DNA of 64,000 nt from VRUE01 sp963702955 (GCA_963702955.1 OY969774.1:1984001-2048000); one strand, 5' to 3'; counted from the first letter of the stretch, positions 24,218-32,850 are shown. Translations and numbers: made by a program. Notes: generated by a model from the letters alone, not told the origin.

Positions 24218-24690
24218 CTGCCCGTAGCATCGAGATCCTCTAGGTCGGCCTGATCGCGGGTTCTTCCCGCTGCCCGCTTCATCGCCTTCAGATCCTCGAC
24301 CGAGCAAACGAGGACGCTGATGCCGAGGACCTCTGCCTCGGTTGCCCTGGCACGCAGCTCGTCGTAGCTCGGAACGCCGTCGAGTCCCTGGACAACATCC
24401 AACTGGCCAAGCTCGGTCTCGATGGCAACGCGCTCGCCGCTTGCGAGCTGTGCCGCGATTGACGGTGGCGTGCTGAGGAATGACTCGCCGGTTTGGACGT
24501 GGCCGTGAATGGCAACCGCAACCCCAGCGACGCGCTTGAGATTCTCCGGGTCAGGGGCGACCACGATGTCCACATCCTTCGTCCCTCGAACGACGCCCCA
24601 GGCATTGACGGCGAGGCCGCCGATCAGCACAAACTCCACTTCCGCTTCGGAGAGTCGGCGCAGGAGTTGATCGAAAGCCGGTTCGGTCAA
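24214..24690 (-). CDS. Nucleotidyltransferase-fold protein (MNT/DUF6036-like), module 1
   Basis: 158 aa. The N-terminal FVLIGGLAVNAWGVVRGTKDVDIVVAP is the nucleotidyltransferase GG...D-x-D core, with two carboxylates in KDVDIVV. The family includes AbiEii/MenT-type toxins and MNT antitoxins. The start is TTG at 24688-24690, overlapping the stop of the small upstream gene by 4 bp (TTGA), so the pair is translationally coupled. The stop codon lies within the repeat shared with the tRNA-Arg half-copy. A toxin-antitoxin or abortive-infection role is inferred from the fold and the two-gene layout. Confidence 0.75.
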
Positions 24691-24863
24691 TGGAGGCGGG
24701 CGGAGCCAACGAATCGCATCAGCTTGTGGCTCAGCGCGATGCCCTCCGCCAGGTTCACGCTCATGGGGCGTTGCGCGTCCTCGCGCAGTCGGTTCAATCG
24801 GACCGCCTCGGCCTCCGCCGCAGCCTCCTTCAACGGCTTGCTTGCTTGCCGGATGGACTCCAT
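24687..24863 (-). CDS. Small helical partner of nucleotidyltransferase module 1
   Basis: 58 aa from the ATG at 24861-24863 (MESIRQASKP); a GTG three codons earlier is possible. It is almost all helix-forming, with an Ala/Glu/Arg-rich stretch (KEAAAEAEAVRLNRLRED) followed by SVNLAEGIALSHKLM. It overlaps the nucleotidyltransferase start by 4 bp. Similar tiny helical proteins often precede nucleotidyltransferases as antitoxins or substrate recognition partners; here that is inference. Confidence 0.6.
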   Translation of the reverse strand: MESIRQASKPLKEAAAEAEAVRLNRLREDAQRPMSVNLAEGIALSHKLMRFVGSARLH

Positions 24864-25024
24864 AGCCAACACGGTAGCGGAGCGCCGAAGGCCTCGGCCT
24901 TAATGGGCAGCGCTGCCAAAATCGACCTCAATCGCGTGTAATCGAAGCGAATCCGACAATCCGCGCAGCGTCGCGCATTCCGCACCCCAAAGCCGAAAAC
25001 CCCCCAACGCCGCCAAGTCGCTTC

Positions 25025-25082
25025 GGAGGGAGTCGCTCTATCCAGCTGAGCTATCGGGGCTGGATGGCAATCGTAGAGCTAA
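25025..25082. repeat. tRNA-Arg 5'-half repeat, right copy (att-like)
   Basis: Truncated copy of the tRNA-Arg 5' half plus about 20 bp of upstream sequence, ending right at the stop codon of the module 2 nucleotidyltransferase. It lacks the 3' half, so it cannot make a tRNA. The stretch 24864-25024 between module 1 and this copy shows no gene. Confidence 0.85.
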
Positions 25083-25083
25083 T

Positions 25084-25611
25084 TCAGGGGTTGCCCGACA
25101 CGAGCGACTCGACTGCGGCTCGGAGGCTCCCCGGATCGACTGCCGGGAATCGGTACAGCTCGGGCTCGATGTTCTCGTAGAGCTCGCGCAGCTTCGATGG
25201 ATCGACCTGTCCGGACTCGACCATGCTTCGCACGTCCTCCAGGTCGAGCTCGAAGCCTCGCTCCAGCTTGGACAGGGCTTGCGCGTAGGGGTCGAAGTCG
25301 AACACCTCCAGGTTCCCCTCGCGGAAGCGGAAGCGGGAACGTTCCTGCCAGCCGGGCAGCGGTGGCAGGAAGTCCAGCGGCGAGGCGAGCTCTACGTTCA
25401 CCGAAAGTTGCTCCTTGAGCTCTCCGATGCGTCGGAGGGCGGCGTCGGAGTCCGGCTCGAAGCGCACGTCCACGTCGGCGGTCGACCGGCGCCAGCCTTC
25501 GAGCACGGCCGTCGCGCCGCCGGTCAGGTACATCCGGGTGCCGGGCGGGACCACGCGGCCCAGCTCCCGCGCCAGCTCCCCGATGCGCTCGGCGTCAGCC
25601 GGGCCGCGCAC
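25084..25611 (-). CDS. Nucleotidyltransferase-fold protein (DUF6036-like), module 2
   Basis: 175 aa from the GTG at 25609-25611 (VRGPADAERIG). MYLTGGATAVLEGWRRSTADVDVRFEP is the GG...DxD nucleotidyltransferase core and KLERGFELDLEDVRSMVESG is the usual C-terminal helix pair of DUF6036. A frame open to 25674 would overlap the upstream gene by 80 bp; the GTG gives a 17-bp overlap and starts just before the domain. It follows the small gene at 25595-25888 and the conserved gene at 25895 in one transcription unit. Not closely similar to module 1 in sequence. Confidence 0.72.
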   Translation of the reverse strand: MRGPADAERIGELARELGRVVPPGTRMYLTGGATAVLEGWRRSTADVDVRFEPDSDAALRRIGELKEQLSVNVELASPLDFLPPLPGWQERSRFRFREGNLEVFDFDPYAQALSKLERGFELDLEDVRSMVESGQVDPSKLRELYENIEPELYRFPAVDPGSLRAAVESLVSGNP

Positions 25612-25888
25612 GCTCGGCCGCTCCGGCGAAGCTGGCGACCCGGGCGAGGATCGCGTTGTAGCGAGAGTGGGCACGGTCCCCGAGTTCCTCGCTCAGCTGC
25701 GCGTAGAGCCGGTGGGCCGCCGGGACCTCGCCCTCTGCGCTGGGGGCGTCCAGCCCGGCCCGTCGCAGGCGTGGCGCCGCGGCCTGCACCGCCATTGCGT
25801 CGAGGCTCTCGCGGCCGGCGGCGAGATCGTCGATGCCGGGCAGGACGATCTCCGCCCCCGGCAGGTTCCTCAGCGACTCGTCTGTCAT
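25595..25888 (-). CDS. Small partner of nucleotidyltransferase module 2
   Basis: 97 aa, mostly helical: AGRESLDAMAVQAAAPRLRRAGL, HRLYAQLSEELGDRAHSRYNAILARVASFAGAAERA. It begins MTDESLRNLPGAEIVLPGIDDLAAG, a form seen in small proteins coded before DUF6036 nucleotidyltransferases. It overlaps the nucleotidyltransferase by 17 bp. Role unknown; the arrangement parallels module 1, with a small helical protein first and the nucleotidyltransferase second. Confidence 0.6.
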   Translation of the reverse strand: MTDESLRNLPGAEIVLPGIDDLAAGRESLDAMAVQAAAPRLRRAGLDAPSAEGEVPAAHRLYAQLSEELGDRAHSRYNAILARVASFAGAAERARPG

Positions 25889-25894
25889 GGCCGA

Positions 25895-26521
25895 CTAAGC
25901 GTAGAGGCTCTCCGAGGCCAACTCCTGGGCGCGTTTGCTCCACAGCTTCACCTGCATGAAGACGTCGTCGCCGTAGCCCTTGAGGGCATCGAGGGCGATC
26001 AGCGTGAAGCGTTCCTGGGAGACGACTTCCTGGTCGACCGCCTCCGCGTCGAGCTCCGCCGTGGCGGCGACGGCACCGCGCACGAGCGGCCGGCCCCAGA
26101 CGAGGGTGACCTCGCCGGCGCGGCCGTTCTCGCCGCGCCACTGGCCGATCACCTCGTCGTTGAGGTCGATCTTCCAGCCGGGGTTGTCCTCGGCCAGCAC
26201 GTCGGTGAAGTCGGCCTTCGCCTCGAAGCTCTGCGGCTCGCCATCCTCCGGCAGGACGTAGGAGACGTAGCCGAACAGCTCCAGGGTGCCCTCCGGCCCC
26301 TCCATCCGCGCGATTCCCGGCACCCACACCCGCCCGCCCCAGGCGCGCTCCGGAAACCAGTCGACCTCGGCCGGGATCTCGACCCCGTCGGGCAAATCCT
26401 CGATCCCCTCACAAGCTTTTCGAAACTCGTCGACGAGCCTCTCCGCAAATCGTCCGTGGGGAATCCCCTCCTGAGTGGAGTCGGCGACGAACCTGGGAAT
26501 CGGTCGGGGGTTTGGCGGCAT
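25895..26521 (-). CDS. Conserved hypothetical protein
   Basis: 208 aa, no signal peptide or membrane segment. Rich in Trp, Glu and Asp: FPERAWGGRVWVPGIARMEGPEGTLELFGYVSYV, then DFTDVLAEDNPGWKIDLNDEVIGQWRGENGRAGEVTLVWGRPL, giving an all-beta feel, and a C-terminal helix VKLWSKRAQELASESLYA. I recognise no domain. Six bp separate it from the module 2 partner gene, so it may be co-transcribed with that module, or be the older resident gene. Confidence 0.55.
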   Translation of the reverse strand: MPPNPRPIPRFVADSTQEGIPHGRFAERLVDEFRKACEGIEDLPDGVEIPAEVDWFPERAWGGRVWVPGIARMEGPEGTLELFGYVSYVLPEDGEPQSFEAKADFTDVLAEDNPGWKIDLNDEVIGQWRGENGRAGEVTLVWGRPLVRGAVAATAELDAEAVDQEVVSQERFTLIALDALKGYGDDVFMQVKLWSKRAQELASESLYA

Positions 26522-26540
26522 GCGGGTATGAGCCTATGCA

Positions 26541-27599
26541 CTACCCCAGCGCCTCGCGCAGATCGGCCGCCGCCCGCTCCGGCGGGTAGACGTTGATGTC
26601 GACGCCGGTGCCGAGCTCGAAGCCGGCCTTGACGCTGAGCCGTGGGGCGATGTTGACGTGCCAGTGGAACTGCTCGGCACCGCGCGGCGCCGTCACCACC
26701 CAGAGGTTCAGCTCGGGCGGCCCGTCGAATCGCTCGGCGAGGGCGCGCATCGCGGTGCGGATCATCGCCGCCCCGGCCGTGCTCTCGGCGAAGCTCGCCT
26801 CTTCGCCGCGCGGCACCACCCGCAGCTCGTAGGGAGTCCGCGAAGCCCAGGGGCAGATCAGCGCCGCCTCGTCGTCGATCGCCACCAGCCGCTCGCGCCG
26901 CCGCACCTCCTCGACCAGGACGTCGCTCAGCAGCCCGCCGCCCGCGGTCCGTTCGCCGTAGGCGCCGGCCCGCTCGCGCTCGCGCGCGATCGCCGGCGGC
27001 ACGAAGGGCAGCGCGTACAGCTGCGCGTGGGTGTGGGGGAGGGACGCCCCCGCGCCGGCCCCCTCGTTGACGACCACCTGCACGTAGGCGGCGCCGGCGT
27101 GCGCCCGCATCCGCTCGCGCCAGGTGGCGATCGCGCCGGCGAAGCGATCCTCGCTCAGCTCGGCCATCGCGGTGACGTGCTCGGGGGCGTTGACGATCAC
27201 CTCGTGGCCGCCGACCGCGGGCCGCGAGGCGAACAGGTCCGGCTCGCCCGCCCGCCGCGACTCGAGCAGCGGGTCGCCGGCGCTGGCGAAAGCCCCCGCC
27301 TCGCCGCCGGTCGCGCTCGGCGCGGTCGCATCGCCGCCCTCCGCGTCCGCCAGCGCCGGATAGAGGTTCGGCACCACCCGGCTCGTCCAGCCCGGCGTGT
27401 TCGGCTCGCCGCCCCCCGGTCGCACCGCGAACACCTCGGGCGGCGTCTTCTCCTCCCGCCCCTCGCAGAACGGGCATCCCTCCGGCCCCTTCTCCTCGCG
27501 CTCGCTCCGCCCGAACCCGTGCGGCCGGTCGGCCCGGCCGGGGGCGAGGATCGTCCGCAGCCCGGTGAGCTGATCGATGCGCAGCTCTGGCGCGCTCAG
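26541..27599 (-). CDS. galT: Galactose-1-phosphate uridylyltransferase-like protein (HIT superfamily)
   Basis: About 352 aa. The zinc-type CPFCEG near the N-terminus, the active-site segment SLPHTHAQLYALP (HxHxQ, catalytic His) and FHWHVNIAPRL near the C-terminus are GalT signatures. The enzyme swaps UMP between UDP-glucose and galactose 1-phosphate; a diadenosine-type nucleotidyltransferase is the alternative. No ATG, GTG or TTG exists between the upstream stop-free stretch and RIDQLTGL; the likeliest start is CTG at 27597-27599, which overlaps the slipin stop (CTGA) like the ATGA couplings elsewhere here. A 37-residue Gly/Ala-rich insert follows LYPALADAEG. Confidence 0.8.
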   Translation of the reverse strand: MSAPELRIDQLTGLRTILAPGRADRPHGFGRSEREEKGPEGCPFCEGREEKTPPEVFAVRPGGGEPNTPGWTSRVVPNLYPALADAEGGDATAPSATGGEAGAFASAGDPLLESRRAGEPDLFASRPAVGGHEVIVNAPEHVTAMAELSEDRFAGAIATWRERMRAHAGAAYVQVVVNEGAGAGASLPHTHAQLYALPFVPPAIARERERAGAYGERTAGGGLLSDVLVEEVRRRERLVAIDDEAALICPWASRTPYELRVVPRGEEASFAESTAGAAMIRTAMRALAERFDGPPELNLWVVTAPRGAEQFHWHVNIAPRLSVKAGFELGTGVDINVYPPERAAADLREALG

Positions 27600-28354
27600 G
27601 AGTCGGAGGGGGGCTTGAGGAACGGTTTGAGCATGTCCATCGGCAACGGGAAGACGACCGTCGTGTTCTGGTTGCTGCCGATTTCGAGCAGCGTCTGCAG
27701 GTAGCGAAGCTGCAGCGAGGCCGGGTTGGTGCTGATGATGTCGGCCGCGTCGGTGAGCTTCTGCGCCGCCTGGAACTCGCCCTCGGAGTTGATGATCTTG
27801 GCTCGCCGCTCGCGCTCGGCCTCGGCCTGGCGGGCGATCGCCCGCTGCATCTGCTCGGGGATCTCGACGTCCTTGATCTCGACCGCGGTCACCTTCACGC
27901 CCCACGGCTCGGTCAACTCGTCGATGATTTTCTGCAGCTCCTCGTTCAGCCGCTCGCGCTCGGAGAGCAGCTGGTCGAACTCGGCCTTGCCGAGCACCGA
28001 GCGCAGCGCCGTCTGCGAGATCTGCGAGGTGGCGAGCAGGTAGTTTTCGACCTCGGTGATCGCTTTGCGCGAGTCGATCACGCGGAAGTAGGCGACCGCG
28101 TTGACCCCGGCCGGGACGTTGTCGCGGGTGATCACCTCCTGCGGCGGGATGTTGAGCGTGACCGTGCGCAGGTCGACCTTGACCATGCGGTCGATCATCG
28201 GGATCAGCAGGATCAGCCCCGGCCCCTTCTGGGCGATCAGCCGGCCGAGCCGGAAGATGACGCCGCGTTCGTACTCGCGCAGCACGCGCACCGACATGCC
28301 CAGCACTATCGCCACGAAGATCACCAGGACGACCAGTACCACCAGTGCTGCCAT
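27596..28354 (-). CDS. Slipin / stomatin-like SPFH (band 7) protein
   Basis: 252 aa: one N-terminal membrane segment (ALVVLVVLVIFVAIVLGM), then the SPFH domain from EYERGVIFRLGRL through PPQEVITRDNVPAGVNAVAYFRV and a coiled, charged region EQMQRAIARQAEAERERRAKI. The family forms membrane-bound oligomeric rings. Its ATG (28352-28354) overlaps the NfeD stop by one base (TGATG), matching the common nfed-slipin operon in which NfeD interacts with the slipin and an associated protease. TTG one codon earlier is an alternative start. Confidence 0.92.
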   Translation of the reverse strand: MAALVVLVVLVIFVAIVLGMSVRVLREYERGVIFRLGRLIAQKGPGLILLIPMIDRMVKVDLRTVTLNIPPQEVITRDNVPAGVNAVAYFRVIDSRKAITEVENYLLATSQISQTALRSVLGKAEFDQLLSERERLNEELQKIIDELTEPWGVKVTAVEIKDVEIPEQMQRAIARQAEAERERRAKIINSEGEFQAAQKLTDAADIISTNPASLQLRYLQTLLEIGSNQNTTVVFPLPMDMLKPFLKPPSDS

Positions 28355-28839
28355 CAACCCGCTCCTTGCTCGGACGGAGTTTCGCTCGGCGCCTCGGGAC
28401 GCACCGTGAGGGTCAGTCCGTCGATCGCCTCGACAGTGACTCTATCCCCCGGGCGAAGCGGCCCGCCGCCGCCGGCCAGCCGCGCCCGCCACAGCGCTCC
28501 CCCGAGCAGCACCTGACCGTCGGGGTCGAGCGCGGTGCGCGCCTCGCCGTGGGCGCCGAGCAGCTCCTCCTGGCCGCCGCGAACCGGCTGCTCGCGGTGC
28601 GCCGCCAACACCTTTCGGGTGATGAAGTAGAAGCTGGCGATCGAGAGCACGCCGAGGGTGATCAGGGCGGGGCCGGCCCAGTCGCTGGCGCTCGAGCCGG
28701 AGTCGGCGGTGAGGGCGAGGACGCCGCCCGCGATCAATCCCGCCGCGCCGAGCGCCGCCAGCACCCCGCCGGTCGAGAGCAGCAGCTCGGCGAGCAGCAA
28801 GGCGACCCCGATCAGCGCGACGACGACGAAAGCGTCCAT
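28354..28839 (-). CDS. NfeD-family membrane protein
   Basis: 161 aa: three hydrophobic segments in the first 90 residues (FVVVALIGVALLLAELLLS, VLAALGAAGLIAGGVLAL, GPALITLGVLSIASFYFI), followed by a soluble OB-fold domain LLGAHGEARTALDPDGQVLLGGALWRA...LRPGDRVTVEAIDGLTLTV. This is the short NfeD1b type without a serine protease domain. It is coupled to the slipin gene downstream. The last residues are Glu/Pro-rich. Confidence 0.9.
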   Translation of the reverse strand: MDAFVVVALIGVALLLAELLLSTGGVLAALGAAGLIAGGVLALTADSGSSASDWAGPALITLGVLSIASFYFITRKVLAAHREQPVRGGQEELLGAHGEARTALDPDGQVLLGGALWRARLAGGGGPLRPGDRVTVEAIDGLTLTVRPEAPSETPSEQGAG

Positions 28840-28847
28840 GACTTCGA

Positions 28848-29426
28848 TTATCCGCTTTCCCGTTCGCCGTGCAGCGCGTAGCGCTCGACGTCGGCCCGCA
28901 GTTCGGCCCGATCGTGGAAGGGGCCCTGCTTCAGGTAGACGAGTTCGCCGCCGCGGTTGTAGAAGGCCGTGTCCGGGAAGCCGAGGTCGGCGCCGACGCT
29001 TTCGGCGATCCCCTTGCCCGGGTCGGTGTAGCTCGGGTAGGGGACCGGCGCCTCGCCGAGGAAGGTGCGGGCCGCGTCGTCGGAGTCTTCGCTGTCGATG
29101 CCGAGGAAGGCGACCCGCTTGCCGTAGCCGGCGGCGACGCGCTGGAAGAGCGGGAACTCGAAACGGCACGGTCCGCACCAGGAGGCCCAGACGTTGACCA
29201 CGGCAGGGTAGCCACGCAGCTTCGCCAGCCGCGCTTCGTAGGCTTCCTGGCCGCCGGGAAGCAGCCGGTCGCCCTGCCGGTGCAGGGCGGCGAGCGGCGC
29301 CGGCGAGCCGGCCAGGGCCTGCGCGTAGTCGGGGTGCTTGCCGCCGTAGTCGCCGCCGCTCGAAGGGCCGCAGCCGGCGATCGCAAGCGCCGCGATCGCG
29401 GCGAGGGCCGGAGCCAGGCGTTTCAT
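28848..29426 (-). CDS. Thioredoxin-fold lipoprotein (TlpA/ResA-like)
   Basis: 192 aa with lipobox LAIAGC (Cys about residue 19) and a TlpA-like thioredoxin domain carrying the redox motif WASWCGPCRFE and the cis-Pro region FPDTAFYNRGG. It would reduce disulphides outside the membrane, for example during cytochrome c maturation or wall-protein folding; a ccm operon lies 8 kb away. It is 8 bp upstream of nfeD on the same strand. The 180-bp region to the divergent helicase presumably holds promoters for both directions. Confidence 0.88.
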   Translation of the reverse strand: MKRLAPALAAIAALAIAGCGPSSGGDYGGKHPDYAQALAGSPAPLAALHRQGDRLLPGGQEAYEARLAKLRGYPAVVNVWASWCGPCRFEFPLFQRVAAGYGKRVAFLGIDSEDSDDAARTFLGEAPVPYPSYTDPGKGIAESVGADLGFPDTAFYNRGGELVYLKQGPFHDRAELRADVERYALHGERESG

Positions 29427-29606
29427 CCGCGGTGCAGGATTTGGGGAGTCATCATCCGGTCTCTCTGTTTACAATAGGTCCAGTTCGGTTTGCCGTATGC
29501 GAACCGCTCGCGAGTGTCGGGGGCAGGAGAAGCTGACTCCCGGCATCCTCGTCCCACGTCTTCCCAGCGACGCATGCGTCGCCGCGGGAAAGAACCGGAA
29601 GCCTTC

Positions 29607-32168
29607 ATGGCCAAGACCAGCGACGTTGCCGCGCCAGCGGCAGTTCCCTCAGGCGCCGACATAGAGCGGGCAGCCGCCTTTGCCCGCGAGCCGCTGCTGC
29701 TCGACGGCGAGGGCCCCGAGGCGCTGGCGCCCGGCACCGCTCGGCGCCGTGCCCTCGACGCGGCGCTGAAGGAGCTGGACGAAGGCGCGAGCGAGCCCTC
29801 GATCCAGTGGCGCCGCGACTTCTCGCTGCTGCTCGGGCTGGAGCGCCTGCTGGCCGACGAACCGCCGAAGCTGCGCGACGGCGCCGAACTCAACCCGCAC
29901 CAGGTCGACGCGCTCTCCGGGACGCTGACCGAGCTGATGGCCGAGCAGCAGACGGCGGCCGAAAACGGCGATGCGCCCGTCGCCGAGGAGATCGCCGAGC
30001 CGGCTTCCCTCGACGGCGGTGAGGAGGACGAGGAGGAGGAGCCGGAGGATCTGGCTCCCGACGAGGAGCCGCAGGACTGGGAGGAAGAGCCGGCCGAGGA
30101 GGACGAGGAGGAGCCGCCGGAGGCCGAGGCCGCCGAGGACCCCGGCGCCGCCCGCCGCTTCTGGTTCGAGCACGCCACCGGGGCCGGCAAGACGGTCGCC
30201 GCGGTCGGCTTCATCGACGCCACCCGCACCGGTGGCGTCCTCATCCTCACCCACCGTCGCAACCTGGTCGAACAGTTCATCGGCGAGATCTCCGACCGCG
30301 GCTACAAGGAGCGGCTGCGCCCGCCGCTGATGGACGGCCGCGACGATCCCGATGGCCCGGTCACGGTCGAGACCTACCAGTGGTTCGTGCGCAACCACAA
30401 GCGGGTCTCCGACGCCTACTCGATCGTCATCTGCGACGAGGCGCACACCGCGCTGGGCGAGAAAACCAGCGCCTGCATCCGCGCCTGGACCGGTCCCGTC
30501 TTCATCGGCATGACCGCGACCGGGGCGCTGATCGCCCGCCACGTCGCCGACCTCTTCCCGACCCAGACCTCGCGCTTCGACCTCGCCCAGGCGGCGCGCC
30601 GCGGCGTGATCTCGCCGCTGCGCTGCCTCCGCATCCCGCCCGGGCCGGGCGTGCGGACGATCGCCAAGGTGCCGCTGCGCAAAGGCGAGGTCGACCAGGA
30701 CTTCGACCAGGAGGAGCTGGCCGCGCTGCTCGACCAGGAGCCGTTCAACGTCGCCATCGCCGACCTCTACAAGACCCGCTTCAGCAAGACGCCGGGCGTC
30801 CTCTACACGGCCGGCGTCCAGCACGCCAAGAACGTCGCCAAGGCTTTCCAGAACGCCGGCATCGTCGCCCGCGCCGTCTCCGGCGAGACGCCGAAGCGCG
30901 AACTGGCCGAGATCCTCGCCGCCTTCGAGCGCGGCGAGGTCGACGTGCTCTGCAACGCGATGCTGCTTGCCGAGGGCTGGAACTCGCCGCGGGCGACGAT
31001 CTGCATGCACCTGGCGCCGACCGCCTCGCGGCGGATCTACCAGCAGCGGGTCGGCCGCGTAACCCGGCGGGCGCCGGGCAAGGAGGCCGGCCTGGTGATC
31101 GACTTCGTCCACCCGGCGACCACCCACGACGAGACGATCGTCACCCTGCACAGCCTGCTCGACCGCGACGTCTACCGCGGCGGCGCGATCGTCGTCGGTC
31201 CGGTGCGGCGCGGGCGCGGCCGGCGGGTGCGGGTCGAGCGCCGGATCGTCCCCGTCTCCGACGACTCCGAACGCCGCACCGAGGTGCTCGAACGCGAGCT
31301 CTGGCGGATCGCGGTCGAGAACCTCGACTACCCCGAGCAGCACGCCTGGGCGGCGCTTGCGGGCGCCCGGGTCAACCCGCAGAACTGGCGCCGGGCGCGC
31401 TCGATGCTGCAAAACGATCAGAGCAAAGAGCTGCGCCGCCGCTTCCTGCTGACCTGCGTGCAGCGCAACCGCAACTCGCAGCTGCGGCTGAAAGCGCTGG
31501 CCGAGATCGCCGATCTGCGCGACGGCGAGGCGTTCGACGACGCGATCGAAATCGTCGGCAGCTGGAGCCGCGACGACAAGCGGGCGGGGACGAAAACGCT
31601 GCTGCAGGCGCTGGTCGACAAACGGATCGGGCGGCGCGACCAGGCGCAGGCCTGGGTCTGGCGGCTCGCCTCCTACACCCGCGAGCTGCACGAAGAGTAC
31701 GCCGTGCAGCGCTGGCCGGAGACGAAGCGCCTGCTCGGCCTGCTGGTCAACTCCTCCGGCCGCGCCCACGGCCGCAACGCGCGGCGGCTGGTCCACGCCT
31801 CCCGCAAACAGGACCGCCGCCTGGCGGTGGCGCTGCTGGCCGGCGCCGTCTCCCATACGCCGGAAGGCGAGGAGGTGCTGCGCGGCGCGCGGATGCGGCT
31901 GGCGCGGAAACCCTCGGCGACGGCACGCGAACTGCTGCGCAACTTCCCCAAAGGCGGCAAACGTCGTCGCAAACGAAAAAAGACGAAAGGCGGCGAGGGC
32001 GAGAACGGCGCCAGGCCGAGGTCGCAGGCGAGCAAAGCGGCCCGGGCGGCGCGCGCCGCCAAGCGGGACGGCAAGCCCGCCAGGTCCACCGAAAACGGTT
32101 CAGAGCCCGAGGTGGACCTCGCCGGCGCCGAGGACGACGCGGTCGCCGCCGGCAGCGACGACGACTAG
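29607..32168 (+). CDS. DEAD/DEAH-type superfamily 2 helicase with acidic insert before Walker A
   Basis: 853 aa. LNPHQVDALSGTL is a Q-like motif; Walker A is EHATGAGKTVAA, Walker B VICDEAHTALG, motif III FIGMTATG, and the second RecA domain has VLYTAGVQHAKNVA, MLLAEGWNSPRA and YQQRVGRVTR (motif VI). Between the Q-like motif and Walker A lies a spacer of about 60 residues made almost only of Glu, Asp, Pro and Ala, which is unusual. The C-terminal third is helical, and the end is strongly basic (KRRRKRKKTK) then acidic. I used the ATG at 29607 (MAKTSDV) with GGAA-rich sequence upstream. It overlaps the convergent birA by 69 bp. Confidence 0.85.
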   Translation: MAKTSDVAAPAAVPSGADIERAAAFAREPLLLDGEGPEALAPGTARRRALDAALKELDEGASEPSIQWRRDFSLLLGLERLLADEPPKLRDGAELNPHQVDALSGTLTELMAEQQTAAENGDAPVAEEIAEPASLDGGEEDEEEEPEDLAPDEEPQDWEEEPAEEDEEEPPEAEAAEDPGAARRFWFEHATGAGKTVAAVGFIDATRTGGVLILTHRRNLVEQFIGEISDRGYKERLRPPLMDGRDDPDGPVTVETYQWFVRNHKRVSDAYSIVICDEAHTALGEKTSACIRAWTGPVFIGMTATGALIARHVADLFPTQTSRFDLAQAARRGVISPLRCLRIPPGPGVRTIAKVPLRKGEVDQDFDQEELAALLDQEPFNVAIADLYKTRFSKTPGVLYTAGVQHAKNVAKAFQNAGIVARAVSGETPKRELAEILAAFERGEVDVLCNAMLLAEGWNSPRATICMHLAPTASRRIYQQRVGRVTRRAPGKEAGLVIDFVHPATTHDETIVTLHSLLDRDVYRGGAIVVGPVRRGRGRRVRVERRIVPVSDDSERRTEVLERELWRIAVENLDYPEQHAWAALAGARVNPQNWRRARSMLQNDQSKELRRRFLLTCVQRNRNSQLRLKALAEIADLRDGEAFDDAIEIVGSWSRDDKRAGTKTLLQALVDKRIGRRDQAQAWVWRLASYTRELHEEYAVQRWPETKRLLGLLVNSSGRAHGRNARRLVHASRKQDRRLAVALLAGAVSHTPEGEEVLRGARMRLARKPSATARELLRNFPKGGKRRRKRKKTKGGEGENGARPRSQASKAARAARAAKRDGKPARSTENGSEPEVDLAGAEDDAVAAGSDDD

Positions 32169-32801
32169 GTCGCCCGAGTCCTCGATCCCGTCGGCGACGC
32201 CGGTCCCGCCGTCCCAGGAGATTGCGCGGTCGCGCAGAGCGTCGCGCGAGCGCCAGGCGGCGAGGGTCTCGTCTCGTTCCGCGGCGACCCAGCGGTCGAG
32301 GCCGCGGTTTAGAGCTGCGGTTGCGGCGTGGCCCTCCGTGCTCGAGCCGAAGAGCGAGACCGCCGTGTCACGAAGGTCGGGCGGGAACTCGTCGCGTGTG
32401 ATCGACAGATTCAGGCCGACGCCGATCACCGCCCAGCCGTCCTGCGGCTTGGCCTCGATCAGGACGCCGGCGAGCTTGCGTCCGTCGACCCAGACGTCGT
32501 TCGGCCACTTGATCGCGCACTCGATCCCCGGCGCCAGCTCCTCGGCCGCCTCGCAGACGGCGAGGGGGACCGCCAGCGGCAACAGCAGATGGCGCTCGTC
32601 GAGCGGCCGCAGGATCGCCGAGTAGAGCAGCGCCTTGCCGGGCGGCGCGGTCCAGGTCCGCCCCTGCCGCCCGCGCCCGGCGGTCTGCTCGGCGGCGGTG
32701 ACGATAGTGCCGTGCGGCGCGCCGGCCTCGGCCAGCTCGCGAGCACGGGCGTTGGTCGAGTCGGTGACGCGAAAGTGGCGGTGCGGCGTCCCGAACCTCA
32801 T
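32100..32801 (-). CDS. birA: Biotin-[acetyl-CoA-carboxylase] ligase
   Basis: 233 aa without the N-terminal DNA-binding domain, so a monofunctional BirA. It activates biotin as biotinyl-AMP and attaches it to carboxylase carrier proteins. Signatures: TDSTNARARELA, TAAEQTAGRGRQGRTW (biotin/ATP loop), IKWPNDVWVDGRKLAGVL and GVGLNLS. The C-terminal SH3-like domain is short. The 3' end overlaps the helicase gene on the other strand. A perfect 26-bp palindrome lies just upstream. Confidence 0.93.
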   Translation of the reverse strand: MRFGTPHRHFRVTDSTNARARELAEAGAPHGTIVTAAEQTAGRGRQGRTWTAPPGKALLYSAILRPLDERHLLLPLAVPLAVCEAAEELAPGIECAIKWPNDVWVDGRKLAGVLIEAKPQDGWAVIGVGLNLSITRDEFPPDLRDTAVSLFGSSTEGHAATAALNRGLDRWVAAERDETLAAWRSRDALRDRAISWDGGTGVADGIEDSGDLVVVAAGGDRVVLGAGEVHLGL

Positions 32802-32818
32802 CGGGTGACTATGGCTGC

Positions 32819-32844
32819 ATTTGGGGGTCTATAGACCCCCAAAT
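32819..32844. repeat. Perfect 26-bp palindrome between cobA/hemD and birA, copy S3
   Basis: ATTTGGGGGTCTA followed by its exact complement, with no loop. It lies between the stop of cobA/hemD and the start of birA, both minus strand. The core GGGTCTATAGACCC resembles the CCCTATAGGG centre at 39332-39385. It is probably a short relative of the S family or a bidirectional operator. Confidence 0.75.
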
Positions 32845-32850
32845 CCTTCC

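Noticed and set aside
25025..25060. A second tRNA-Arg gene
   Set aside because: Only the 5' half is present; the anticodon 3' side, T arm and acceptor 3' strand are missing.
27277..27359. 12-bp inverted repeat CCGGCGCTGGCG/CGCCAGCGCCGG around a Gly/Ala-rich insert in galT
   Set aside because: The loop lacks both the short- and long-family centres, and codon-biased GC-rich sequence makes such arms likely by chance.
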